Below are positions 1-5,682 of a stretch of 5,682 nucleotides of DNA, one piece after another. The DNA is taken from assembly GCA_902761265.1 (NCBI GenBank), contig CACWJV010000197.1, positions 1 through 5,682 on the forward strand. Direction: 5' to 3'. Each line of letters starts with the position of its first letter. Within the stretch, counting starts at the first letter, position 1. Both the position numbers and the translations under genes were made by a program. Origin of the DNA: Oscillospiraceae bacterium. GTDB taxonomy: Bacteria; Bacillota; Clostridia; Oscillospirales; Acutalibacteraceae. The notes under the pieces are model-generated. The model was not told the DNA's origin. It did no database searches and was given only the letters and a program-made list of their open reading frames with translations.

Positions 1-656
1 ATACGCTGGCGCATACCGCCGGACAACTCGTGCGGGAACATCTTATAGACGCCCTCGCTGTTTGCGATGCCGACCATCTCCAAAAGCTCGATGGTGCGGG
101 CTTTGATCTGTTCTTTGCTGCGGCCCTCTTCGTTGTGCAGCAGCAGCACTTCATCCACCTGGTCGCCGATGCGGAACACCGGGTTGAGGCTCGTCATCGG
201 CTCCTGGAAGATCATCGACACATAATTGCCGCGCACATGCTGCATCACTTCGGTCGGCGTTTTGGCAATGTCGATCGCCCGATCTCCGAGGTTCAGTCGA
301 ATTTCGCCCTCCACAATCTGTCCCTGCGGACGCTGCAAAAGCTGCATGATGGAAAGACTTGTAACGGATTTTCCGCAGCCGGATTCGCCGACCACACCGA
401 TCGTTTTGCCGATCGGCACATCGAACGACACACCGTCCACGGATTTGACCGTGCCGACGTCGGTGAAAAAGTAGGAGTGCAGATTGTCGATCTCCAGCGT
501 ATTGTTCTTGTCGTGCATCGTCGCGGCGTATTCGCTTTCGGGCACGTTTTTGCGTTTGTGCTGTTTTTCAAACGCCTTGGTCACACGGCGGTTTTCCTTT
601 GAAATGCGGCGTGACTCTTTGGCGGAAAGATAGCCTTCGCCTTTTTTCTTTGCCAT
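1..656 (-). CDS. oppD: Peptide ABC transporter ATP-binding protein, OppD/DppD type (3' end outside window)
   Basis: This is the ATPase that would power peptide uptake from the cytoplasmic face of the OppB/OppC channel. The frame is open for 218 codons and then leaves the window, so the Walker B, switch and C-terminal peptide-transporter regions are not visible. Seen: a Walker A motif GESGCGKS at residues 90-97, the Q-loop in MIFQEPMTSLNP (Q151), and the ABC signature LSGGMRQR at 211-218 ending right at the edge. The combination FQEPMTSLNP plus LSGGMRQR is typical of the OppD/DppD family. The ABC domain begins near residue 53 (TLEIDNLHSYF), behind a Lys/Arg-rich extension of about 50 residues that ordinary OppD proteins lack. 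The ATG at 656 is chosen because AAAGGAG lies 9 bases upstream; the inner ATG at 518 has no such site. The gene follows oppC by 17 bases, so it is probably co-transcribed and translationally linked. Whether the substrate is di- or oligopeptides cannot be told. Confidence 0.93.
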   Translation of the reverse strand, partial: MAKKKGEGYLSAKESRRISKENRRVTKAFEKQHKRKNVPESEYAATMHDKNNTLEIDNLHSYFFTDVGTVKSVDGVSFDVPIGKTIGVVGESGCGKSVTSLSIMQLLQRPQGQIVEGEIRLNLGDRAIDIAKTPTEVMQHVRGNYVSMIFQEPMTSLNPVFRIGDQVDEVLLLHNEEGRSKEQIKARTIELLEMVGIANSEGVYKMFPHELSGGMRQR

Positions 657-665
657 ATCTGTCCT

Positions 666-672
666 CTCCTTT
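666..672 (-). promoter_or_regulatory. Shine-Dalgarno site of oppD
   Basis: AAAGGAG on the minus strand lies 9 bases before the ATG at 656 and starts one base after the oppC TGA stop codon. It fixes the upstream ATG, and therefore the basic N-terminal extension of OppD, as the likely true start. Confidence 0.7.
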
Positions 673-673
673 C

Positions 674-2227
674 TCAGCGTTTCATCTTCGGGTCAAACGC
701 GTCGCGCAAACCGTCGCCGATGAAGTTGAATCCGAGCACGGTAATCAGCAAACAGATGCCGGCGGGGATCCAGATGAACCAATAGTTCGTCATGACGAAG
801 GAGTTGTTGACGTCGTTGATGATATTGCCCCAGGAGGCAAACGGGAATTTGACGCCGAGGCCGAGGAACGACAGCGTCGCTTCGGTCAAAATCGTGGAGC
901 CGAGGTCCATCGTGCAGATGACGATGAGCTGCGGGATCACGTTCGGAATCAGATGGTGGAAGATGCGGCGCGGAATGCTGATGCCGCACGCTTCGGTGGC
1001 GGTCATAAATTCCTGCTCGCGCAGCGAAAGGATCTGGCCGCGGATCAGTCTTGCGATGCCCGGCCAGCTCAAAAAGCCGAGAATCAGCATCAGATACAGC
1101 ATACGGATGCGCGGCTCCACCTGCATCGCGTCCATCGCGGCGCCGAGGATGATAATCAGCGGGGTGGAGGGGATGCAGTAGAACACGTCGACGATACGCA
1201 TGATCAAATTGTCGACCCAGCCGCCGAAATAACCGGAGATACCGCCAAACAGCACGCCCAGGAACGCGGCGATGAACACAACGATAAAGCCGATGACGAG
1301 CGACACACGGCCGCCGTACATCAAACGGGTGAGCATATCCATACCGTTGCCGTCGGTGCCGAGCAGATGCGCCTTGCTCGGTGCGCCGTAGGTGTCTTTG
1401 ACATAGGTGCTCTTATCCTGCAAAATATTCCAGGTCATGGAATCCGGCTTGTATTCGAGCGCATAGACGGCTTCTTCGCCGCTTTCGTCGGTGAAACGGA
1501 ACTCTTCGTCCTTGTTGTTGATCGCGTCTTCGAGCCGCTCTTTGAATTCACGGGTGATGTTGATGCCCGGCTCAGCAGCCTGCACAATAAAGCGGCTGAT
1601 ATAGGCGACGTCCTTGCCGTCCAGCGTGACGTTGCCGTCCTGATCGATCTCATACTCTTTGCCGTCCAGCGTGAACAGACCGCTGCTGTTGGTGTAGCAT
1701 TCCAACGCCGTACGCTTGAGCGCATAGGGTACGGTGCTGCCGTCGTCCGGGGCGTTGACGATATCCTGATAAGCGATGGCGAGCTCGGTGCCGTCGGCGG
1801 AGATGGCATAGAAATCTTTGCCGAGTTCCTCTATCTTGTAGTCGACACCCTGATACTCGAAGCTGTCCTTCTTTTGGTTATACGCAAGTTGGAACTTCGC
1901 CTGCAGCGTGGAGCTGAACGATTGGCCGTCCGCGCTTTGATAGCGGAAGACCTTGTTTTCCGTAGCGGAAACGTAGTTCTTTTTCATATCGGTGTAGGTG
2001 TAAAAGATCTCGTCTTCGCCGTAGGGGCTGATAAAGCCGCCCACAAACGAGAACACGAACATCACAATCAGCATGATAAGCCCCACAACCGACAGCGTGT
2101 TGCGGAAAAAGCGCTTGGCAACCAGCGCGCCGGGCGAAAGCACCTTGACGCGGCGGTCGTCGTTGAGAGAATAGGTTTCCTTTTGCTCGGGAGCCGGCGC
2201 ATTGGTTTTTTCGTTTTTGTCACTCAT
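674..2227 (-). CDS. oppC: Peptide ABC transporter permease, OppC/DppC type, with large extracytoplasmic insert
   Basis: This is the second channel subunit of the importer, an integral membrane protein that should pair with OppB. It has 517 residues, against about 300 for ordinary OppC/DppC. Seen: a charged cytoplasmic N-terminus (1-40), a first membrane segment at about 44-67, then a soluble stretch of about 215 residues (70-285). The normal family core resumes with HLLGTDGNGMDMLTRLMYG (287-305), the counterpart of the usual HPFGTDxxGRD motif. Further membrane segments lie at about 307-333, 351-366, 376-390, 430-455 and 483-504. The EAA coupling motif that docks on the ATPase spans about 404-429 (EFMTATEACGISIPRRIFHH), and the C-terminal DGLRDAFDPKMKR is a family signature. 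The insert lies in the TM1-TM2 loop, which faces outward in this family, so it may touch the binding protein (inference). Start ATG at 2227 has an AAAGGAGG site 8 bases upstream. The gene is 14 bases after oppB and 17 bases before oppD. Confidence 0.95.
   Translation of the reverse strand: MSDKNEKTNAPAPEQKETYSLNDDRRVKVLSPGALVAKRFFRNTLSVVGLIMLIVMFVFSFVGGFISPYGEDEIFYTYTDMKKNYVSATENKVFRYQSADGQSFSSTLQAKFQLAYNQKKDSFEYQGVDYKIEELGKDFYAISADGTELAIAYQDIVNAPDDGSTVPYALKRTALECYTNSSGLFTLDGKEYEIDQDGNVTLDGKDVAYISRFIVQAAEPGINITREFKERLEDAINNKDEEFRFTDESGEEAVYALEYKPDSMTWNILQDKSTYVKDTYGAPSKAHLLGTDGNGMDMLTRLMYGGRVSLVIGFIVVFIAAFLGVLFGGISGYFGGWVDNLIMRIVDVFYCIPSTPLIIILGAAMDAMQVEPRIRMLYLMLILGFLSWPGIARLIRGQILSLREQEFMTATEACGISIPRRIFHHLIPNVIPQLIVICTMDLGSTILTEATLSFLGLGVKFPFASWGNIINDVNNSFVMTNYWFIWIPAGICLLITVLGFNFIGDGLRDAFDPKMKR
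1373..2020 (-). other. Extracytoplasmic insert domain within OppC (about residues 70-285)
   Basis: This stretch separates the first membrane segment of OppC from the conserved GTD motif. It is polar, rich in Asp, Glu, Lys and Tyr, and has no hydrophobic run long enough to cross the membrane. Two parts look alike: residues 123-143 and 185-211 share the pattern F-x3-G-x2-Y-x-I followed by GKD-x3-IS (GKDFYAIS and GKDVAYIS). This suggests a duplicated beta-rich unit. I do not recognise the fold. The reading frame and codon character continue smoothly through it, so it is not a sequencing fusion. Confidence 0.7.
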
Positions 2228-2235
2228 GTGTCAGC

Positions 2236-2243
2236 CCTCCTTT
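2236..2243 (-). promoter_or_regulatory. Shine-Dalgarno site of oppC overlapping the oppB stop
   Basis: AAAGGAGG on the minus strand lies 8 bases before the oppC ATG. Its first two bases are the last two of the oppB TAA stop codon. Ribosomes ending oppB therefore sit on the initiation site of oppC, which fits translational coupling and equal output of the two permease subunits. Confidence 0.75.
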
Positions 2244-3228
2244 AAGCGATACGCACGCGCGGATCGACCACAGCGTACAGAATGTCGGAAATCAGGTTGC
2301 CCAGCAGTGTCAGCACCGCCAGGAACGTCAGGTAGAACATCGAAAACGGAATGTCGCCGATGACCATCGCGTAATACGACGCGTATCCGATGCCCGGGAT
2401 GCCGAACATCTGCTCTGTAATCAGCGCGCCCGAAAACAGACCGGGCAGCGAGCCGCCGATGATGGTGACCAGCGGGATCAGCGTGTTGCGGAACGCGTGG
2501 TGATAGATGACCTTGCGCTCGGAAAGACCCTTGGCGCGGGCGGTGCGGATGTAGTCGGCGTTGAGCACTTCCAACATATTCGTGCGCACATAACGCATCA
2601 GCGAACCGATGGATACGATCGTCAGCGTCACGATGGGCAGCACAAGATGGTTCGCCTTGTCCATAAACTGGCCGAAGGGCGTGAGCTGGTTATAGTTCCG
2701 GCTGACCAGACCGACCAGATCGAACCAGCCGAGCTTGACCGAAAAGAAAAGCTTGAGCAGCGTCGCAAAGAAAAACGACGGCAGCGAAATACCGATCAGC
2801 GCGAACGTGGAGATCGCGTAATCCGTGCGGGAATACTGCTTTGTGGCGGCAATGACGCCGAGCGGCACGGCGATGATGATCTCGAAGAAAAACGAGATCG
2901 CGCCCATAATGAAGGAGAGCCACACGGTGTCGTTGAATTTTTCAACAACCGGTACCGTGTACTTCCACGATTCGCCGAAATTGCCGGTAAAGAAATCTTT
3001 GACCCAACTGAAATAGCCGGCAAAGATATTCTTGTCCAGTCCGTACATCGCGTTGAGCTGCGCCAACCACTCCTCGTAGGGTTTGGCGCCCGGGGCGGTC
3101 GAAAGCTGGATGGCCCGCGATTCCACAAAGGAGCCTGGCAGACAGCGCATGATCAGATAGATGATGAATGTTACGCAAAACAAAATCAGCACTGACAGCG
3201 CCAGACGCTTCAAAATAAACTTGCGCAT
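2242..3228 (-). CDS. oppB: Peptide ABC transporter permease, OppB/DppB type
   Basis: This is the first channel subunit of the peptide importer, in the cytoplasmic membrane. Its 328 residues match the usual family length (about 305-340). Seen: the typical N-terminus MRKFILKRLALSVLILF leading into membrane segment 1 (about 8-27), then an outward loop with the family's LxxxYGLDK motif (about 58-66) and the stretch FTGNFGESW (80-88). Further membrane segments lie at about 101-127, 136-162, 194-214, 249-272 and 294-318. The EAA coupling motif is at 225-248 (DYIRTARAKGLSERKVIYHH and following), and the C-terminal ISDILYAVVDPRVR is a family hallmark. Start ATG at 3228 has GGAG 7 bases upstream. The gene follows oppA across a 142-base gap with strong hairpins, and is followed 14 bases later by oppC. 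No residue looks out of place. Dpp rather than Opp naming is equally possible. Confidence 0.96.
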   Translation of the reverse strand: MRKFILKRLALSVLILFCVTFIIYLIMRCLPGSFVESRAIQLSTAPGAKPYEEWLAQLNAMYGLDKNIFAGYFSWVKDFFTGNFGESWKYTVPVVEKFNDTVWLSFIMGAISFFFEIIIAVPLGVIAATKQYSRTDYAISTFALIGISLPSFFFATLLKLFFSVKLGWFDLVGLVSRNYNQLTPFGQFMDKANHLVLPIVTLTIVSIGSLMRYVRTNMLEVLNADYIRTARAKGLSERKVIYHHAFRNTLIPLVTIIGGSLPGLFSGALITEQMFGIPGIGYASYYAMVIGDIPFSMFYLTFLAVLTLLGNLISDILYAVVDPRVRIA

Positions 3229-3235
3229 GGGATCA

Positions 3236-3239
3236 CTCC
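3236..3239 (-). promoter_or_regulatory. Shine-Dalgarno site of oppB
   Basis: GGAG within ACGGAGTG lies 7 bases before the oppB ATG. It is shorter than the sites of the other three genes, and it sits downstream of a long hairpin (3265-3315) that leaves it unpaired. Confidence 0.6.
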
Positions 3240-3264
3240 GTTTTCATTTGGTTTCTTATGTCCA

Positions 3265-3315
3265 TCATAGACATATCCGGCACCCGGCAGTGACGGGTGT
3301 CGGATATAGCTATGA
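3265..3315 (-). other. Long imperfect RNA hairpin upstream of oppB
   Basis: In the mRNA sense the outer arms TCATAG and CTATGA pair for 6 bp. A 2x2 internal loop follows, then inner arms of 14 bases (ATATCCGACACCCG and CGGGTGCCGGATAT) that pair except for one A-C mismatch, closed by a 7-base loop. No run of T follows, so this is not a standard intrinsic terminator. It may act as an RNA stabiliser, a processing site or a partial attenuator that sets the ratio of binding protein to permease. It could also be a dispersed palindromic repeat; one copy cannot show that. Confidence 0.65.
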
Positions 3316-3327
3316 ACCGATGCACAG

Positions 3328-3355
3328 GGATCACCGCCCTTGCGGGCGGCGATCC
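3328..3355 (-). other. Strong GC-rich RNA hairpin with GCAA tetraloop, 3' of oppA
   Basis: In the mRNA sense the arms GGATCGCCGCCC and GGGCGGTGATCC pair over 12 bp, including one G-U pair, around a GCAA loop. GCAA belongs to the very stable GNRA tetraloop class. The hairpin starts 15 bases after the oppA stop codon and is followed by CTGTGC rather than a T run, so full termination is unlikely. In opp-type operons, hairpins in this place are known to protect the abundant binding-protein message from 3' decay; that role here is inference. Confidence 0.7.
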
Positions 3356-3370
3356 GGTTGCGAAAAAGGG

Positions 3371-4027
3371 TTATGCCATTTCGATGGTTTCCACTTCGTT
3401 CATCCAGCTCCAATACGGGGTCATATCGGGCGTGAGGGTGTCAACCTTCACACGCTGGGTGGACACGGTGTAAACTTCAGAACGCTGATAGATGGGGATC
3501 TCAACGGCCCAATCCATCACGATTTCCATCGCAGCCTTGTACAGACCCTTTCTGTAGGTCTGGTCGCTGGACTTGCGGGCGTCAAGGATGAGCTGGTCAA
3601 GTTCTTTGTCATAGATGCCGTAATAATTCGTGGAGCCCTTGCTGTGATAGATCTGATACATGTCGGGATCGCTCGTTGCGCCCCAGGCAGCGCACCAGAT
3701 TTCGGCCTGGCCGCTCTGATAGGAAGCATACAGGTCGCTCGCCTGCGCGATATCGTTGACGGTCAGGGTGAAGCCGATCGTCTTGAGCGCGTCGGAAGCG
3801 GTCTTGAGAAGCAGGAACGACGGATGGTCGCCGCTGCCGCCTGCACCGATATTGACGGTGTATTCCAGCTTTGCGCCCTTCGGAGCGGAAACGAGTTTGC
3901 CGTCCTTCACAGTGTAGCCGGCCTTTTCAAAGAACGCAAGTGCAGCTTGCAACGCAGCTTCATAGCGCTGTTCGGCGGTCATCTGTGCGGTGTAGATCGG
4001 ATTGCCGTTCACGTCGACGGAATAAGC
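3371..4027 (-). CDS. C-terminal fragment of OppA-type binding protein (lobe that completes the binding site)
   Basis: This second-frame fragment has 218 codons from AYSVDVNGN to the TAA at 3371. Motifs of the SBP_bac_5 C-terminal part are clear: [16 protein letters not shown] followed by IGFTLTVND, then [20 protein letters not shown], a helix with [21 protein letters not shown], and the end [14 protein letters not shown] with [15 protein letters not shown]. An automatic caller might start it at the GTG at 4012, but I see no Shine-Dalgarno sequence there, and the fragment has no signal peptide. It would therefore not be made or exported on its own. It ends 142 bases before oppB and is followed by two hairpins. 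Confidence 0.75.
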   Translation of the reverse strand, partial: AYSVDVNGNPIYTAQMTAEQRYEAALQAALAFFEKAGYTVKDGKLVSAPKGAKLEYTVNIGAGGSGDHPSFLLLKTASDALKTIGFTLTVNDIAQASDLYASYQSGQAEIWCAAWGATSDPDMYQIYHSKGSTNYYGIYDKELDQLILDARKSSDQTYRKGLYKAAMEIVMDWAVEIPIYQRSEVYTVSTQRVKVDTLTPDMTPYWSWMNEVETIEMA

Positions 4028-5576
4028 CGGTGGAGGAGATCGGGTAGTTGATGACAGAAGCGGTCTCGCCGTAATAGGAGTCGATCGCCTCGTCGCGGTA
4101 AGCCGCGATCACGGTTGCGATGGCCTTACGCAGATTCTTGGAGGCGTCGGAATCTATCTTGCCGTTGACGGAAACGTTCTTGGAGTTCATGGCAATGTAG
4201 CCGTAGCCAAGGAAGTCATACAGCTTCGTGGTAATCACGTCGCCGGTGATGTTGCCGCCGTTGTAGGATTCGATCTGCGAGACAACGTCCTTGGAATAGG
4301 ACGGGTCGGAGATGTCGAAGGTGCCGGCTTCGATGCCGGGTACCTTATCGTCGTCCTGGGTTTCCAGGAACTGGAGATACTTGGTCTTCGGTTCGCCCTT
4401 GAAATAATCCTTGTTGGATTCGAGATAAACGATACCGTTGGTATAATCGCTGAACGTGTATGGACCTGCGCCGAGCGGCTTCGTGGTCTTCGCACGGATG
4501 GAGGAAAGGTCGCCCTTCGGGAAACCGAACTGGTTGTTGTCGTAATCATACGCGTCCTTGCTGCCGTAGTAGTGCAGCGGAGCGATGGAAACGCCGAGCT
4601 GATAAATCATGTTTGCGGAAACTTCGGTGGAGGTCACGCGCATGGTGTAATCGTCGATCTTTTCAATACCTTCGATGTTTGCGGCGGAGTTACCGGTCTG
4701 CACGCCGGCCTGATAGTCCGCCCATGCGTCGCCGAGCTCTGCTTCCATTGCATCCGTGAAACCGAGGTTGCCTTTTTCAGCGTTGATGCCGTCATCGGAC
4801 ACATCATAGCCGTAGGTTTCAACGATGGTCTTGAAGAAATCGGCTTCCGTTGCGTCGTCCGCAAGATCGTAGCCCCAGTTGGCGGCCCAGGTCTTGACGG
4901 AATCCTCTTCGGTGTTGTAGCCTGCGTCAAGCAGATACTGACGGATGCCGTCGACAAATGCCACACCGGCCTTGTCAAACGCAGCCCAGAAGGCGTTGTA
5001 CTGCTCTTCGGTGAAGAAGTCGTTGGCTTCATACTTGTCCGGACCTGCCGCAAGGATCAGGTTCATGCGGGATTCCATACCGCTTCTGTATGCTTCCATG
5101 CCTTTGATCGGCTGGCTGTACAGGGTGGAGGAACCGTCATAGGTCGGGTCGCTGAGGACGTACATCGAGAAGATAACGTCGTCGATGGTGACAGGTTCAC
5201 CGTCGGAGAACACAAGGTCGTCGCGCAGCTTGATATCATAGGTGACAGTGCCGTCGGCATTTTCGGTCACTTCGATATCGCTCGTGCCCTTGTAGGTGTA
5301 GTCCGTGCCGTTGTAGGAACGGGTTTCACCTTCAATACCCTTGAGCACCGGTGCGCCCACACGGTCCAGATCAAGCACATTGAACTGGGTCATGGCGACC
5401 ACGTTCATGTCCTCGGCGCTGGCGGCAAAGAACGGGGAGAACTTGCCTTCAAAGTGGTTCGAGGAAACGACCAGGGGTTTGCTGTTCGAACCGCCGCCGT
5501 TGCCGCACGCCGCAAAGAGCGACAGGCAAAGCACCGCGGTCAGAACCAGCGCGATGATTCGTTTTGCATTTTTCAC
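3960..5576 (-). CDS. oppA: N-terminal fragment of OppA-type peptide-binding lipoprotein
   Basis: The frame opens with a lipoprotein signal: a basic start (VKNAKR), a hydrophobic core ([15 protein letters not shown]) and the lipobox FAAC, giving a lipid-anchored Cys24 followed by a Gly/Ser/Asn linker. SBP_bac_5 features follow: [20 protein letters not shown] with DVIFSMY at 113-139, a long insert at about 150-300, DYTMRV (309-314), [10 protein letters not shown] (366-375, the usual GTGPY region), and [10 protein letters not shown] (455-464). True homology ends at Thr516 (codon 4031-4029); 22 unrelated residues then run to a TGA at 3960. The GTG at 5576 is chosen as start because AAGGAG lies 9 bases upstream and the signal peptide begins there. 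The frame is open further up to 5681, but that stretch (MQYLGIARV...) shows no such features. If translated as is, the product would be exported but lack its C-terminal third. Confidence 0.85.
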   Translation of the reverse strand: MKNAKRIIALVLTAVLCLSLFAACGNGGGSNSKPLVVSSNHFEGKFSPFFAASAEDMNVVAMTQFNVLDLDRVGAPVLKGIEGETRSYNGTDYTYKGTSDIEVTENADGTVTYDIKLRDDLVFSDGEPVTIDDVIFSMYVLSDPTYDGSSTLYSQPIKGMEAYRSGMESRMNLILAAGPDKYEANDFFTEEQYNAFWAAFDKAGVAFVDGIRQYLLDAGYNTEEDSVKTWAANWGYDLADDATEADFFKTIVETYGYDVSDDGINAEKGNLGFTDAMEAELGDAWADYQAGVQTGNSAANIEGIEKIDDYTMRVTSTEVSANMIYQLGVSIAPLHYYGSKDAYDYDNNQFGFPKGDLSSIRAKTTKPLGAGPYTFSDYTNGIVYLESNKDYFKGEPKTKYLQFLETQDDDKVPGIEAGTFDISDPSYSKDVVSQIESYNGGNITGDVITTKLYDFLGYGYIAMNSKNVSVNGKIDSDASKNLRKAIATVIAAYRDEAIDSYYGETASVINYPISSTGLFRRRERQSDLHRTDDRRTAL

Positions 5577-5585
5577 AGAAAAACA

Positions 5586-5591
5586 CTCCTT
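5586..5591 (-). promoter_or_regulatory. Shine-Dalgarno site of oppA (supports a GTG start)
   Basis: AAGGAG on the minus strand lies 9 bases before the GTG at 5576. It decides between this GTG and the more upstream in-frame ATG at 5681, and only the GTG places the signal peptide at the protein's N-terminus. Confidence 0.75.
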
Positions 5592-5625
5592 TTCTTTTTG
5601 GACGGATTCGCCGCCCGCGATTTTT

Positions 5626-5634
5626 ATAATGACA
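5626..5634 (-). promoter_or_regulatory. Possible extended -10 promoter element of the operon
   Basis: TGTCATTAT on the minus strand resembles an extended -10 element (TGn plus a hexamer matching TATAAT at four of six bases), and an overlapping TATAAA lies 3 bases downstream. No convincing -35 hexamer is found 16-18 bases upstream. A transcript would start roughly 40 bases before the oppA GTG. The call is weak, and the promoter could instead lie beyond the right edge. Confidence 0.2.
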
Positions 5635-5661
5635 GCCTTCGCTGCAATTACCTGAACACGC

Positions 5662-5679
5662 GCAATACCAAGGTATTGC
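5662..5679. repeat. Perfect inverted repeat, possible operator
   Basis: GCAATACC and GGTATTGC form 8 bp arms around a 2-base centre (AA on the plus strand). A near copy of one half-site, GCAATTACC, lies at 5644-5652, 18 bases from the start of the matching arm. The site is about 85 bases upstream of the oppA start and has no T run on either side, so it looks more like a protein-binding site than a terminator. No regulator can be named. Confidence 0.4.
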
Positions 5680-5682
5680 ATG

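Larger units (their letters stand above)
3371..5576 (-). pseudogene. oppA: Peptide ABC transporter substrate-binding lipoprotein, OppA type, frame broken near 4028
   Basis: This is the complete span of one binding-protein gene whose two halves lie in different frames. Restoring the frame gives a lipoprotein of about 734 residues that should capture peptides outside the membrane and hand them to OppB/OppC. Frame 1 runs through [10 protein letters not shown] and then turns into a meaningless Arg-rich tail. The proper continuation [15 protein letters not shown] lies in the other frame, beginning one base further on (GCT at 4027-4025). So the net change is one extra base or a loss of 3n-1 bases. 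From memory of related clostridial proteins, a Trp/Pro-containing stretch of about 14 residues normally lies at this point, so a short deletion is more likely than a single-base error. The remaining sequence is well conserved in style, which means the break is recent or is an assembly error. Confidence 0.8.

Noticed and set aside
599..2245. A 548-codon open frame on the plus strand, longer than oppC itself
   Set aside because: It lies wholly antisense to oppC, has a His/Asp/Arg/Gln-rich composition typical of a reverse-frame shadow, shows no domain and lacks a good ribosome site. The opposite strand encodes unmistakable permease motifs.
2497..3195. A 232-codon plus-strand frame
   Set aside because: It is antisense to oppB, very rich in charged residues, and explained as a shadow of the permease codons.
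3265..3355. Intrinsic terminator after oppA
   Set aside because: Both hairpins are strong, but neither is followed by a T run on the minus strand, and oppB needs transcription from upstream because no promoter is evident in the gap.
4023..4034. Programmed +1 ribosomal frameshifting as the explanation of the split oppA
   Set aside because: The junction (ACC GGC TTA) has no recognised slippery sequence and no stop codon at the shift point; the first frame runs on for 22 codons. Homologues also appear to have extra residues here, which favours a deletion or an assembly error.
3161..4051. A 296-codon plus-strand frame across the oppA-oppB gap
   Set aside because: It runs through the hairpins and antisense to the C-terminal part of oppA, and no family features are seen in the translation.
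5577..5681. ATG at 5681 as the start of the binding protein
   Set aside because: It would put 35 residues ahead of the lipoprotein signal and has no visible ribosome site, since the window ends there. The GTG at 5576 has AAGGAG at good spacing and gives a normal signal peptide.
1..5682. RNA genes, CRISPR arrays, insertion sequences or prophage parts
   Set aside because: I found no tRNA-like cloverleaf, regularly spaced repeats, transposase sequence or terminal inverted repeats. The whole window is accounted for by one transporter operon and its leader.

Overview
The window holds one leftward (minus-strand) operon for an oligopeptide/dipeptide-type (Opp/Dpp family) ABC importer, with no other gene system in view. 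The order in transcription is an extracellular substrate-binding lipoprotein (oppA-like, 5576 to 3371, reading frame broken near 4028), permease 1 (oppB-like, 3228-2242), permease 2 (oppC-like, 2227-674) and the first ATPase (oppD-like, from 656 and cut by the left edge). A second ATPase (oppF-like) would be expected just beyond the left edge, but it is not in the window.

The organism is probably a member of the Clostridia, and most likely an Oscillospiraceae-like gut bacterium. This is inferred from the lipoprotein signal ending in a clostridial-style FAACG, the strong AAGGAG Shine-Dalgarno sites, the moderately GC-rich codon use, and the style of the binding protein (for example [18 protein letters not shown] and the C-terminal WSWMNEVE). 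The species cannot be named from the sequence alone.

Layout: 5577-5682 is the leader of the operon. It carries a Shine-Dalgarno site, a weak -10-like element and a perfect 8+8 bp inverted repeat. 3229-3370 is a 142-base gap between the binding-protein gene and oppB; it contains two strong RNA hairpins and no obvious terminator. oppB, oppC and oppD are packed with gaps of 14 and 17 bases, and the oppC ribosome-binding site overlaps the oppB stop codon. All long plus-strand reading frames are antisense shadows of these genes.

Together the proteins should capture peptides at the cell surface (OppA), pass them through the OppB/OppC channel and power uptake by ATP hydrolysis (OppD plus the unseen partner). 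Three things depart from the textbook operon: a probable short deletion with frameshift that breaks oppA, an insert of about 215 residues in the outward-facing loop of OppC that contains a possible internal repeat, and a basic N-terminal extension of about 50 residues on OppD. I see no evidence of a wholly new type of system.
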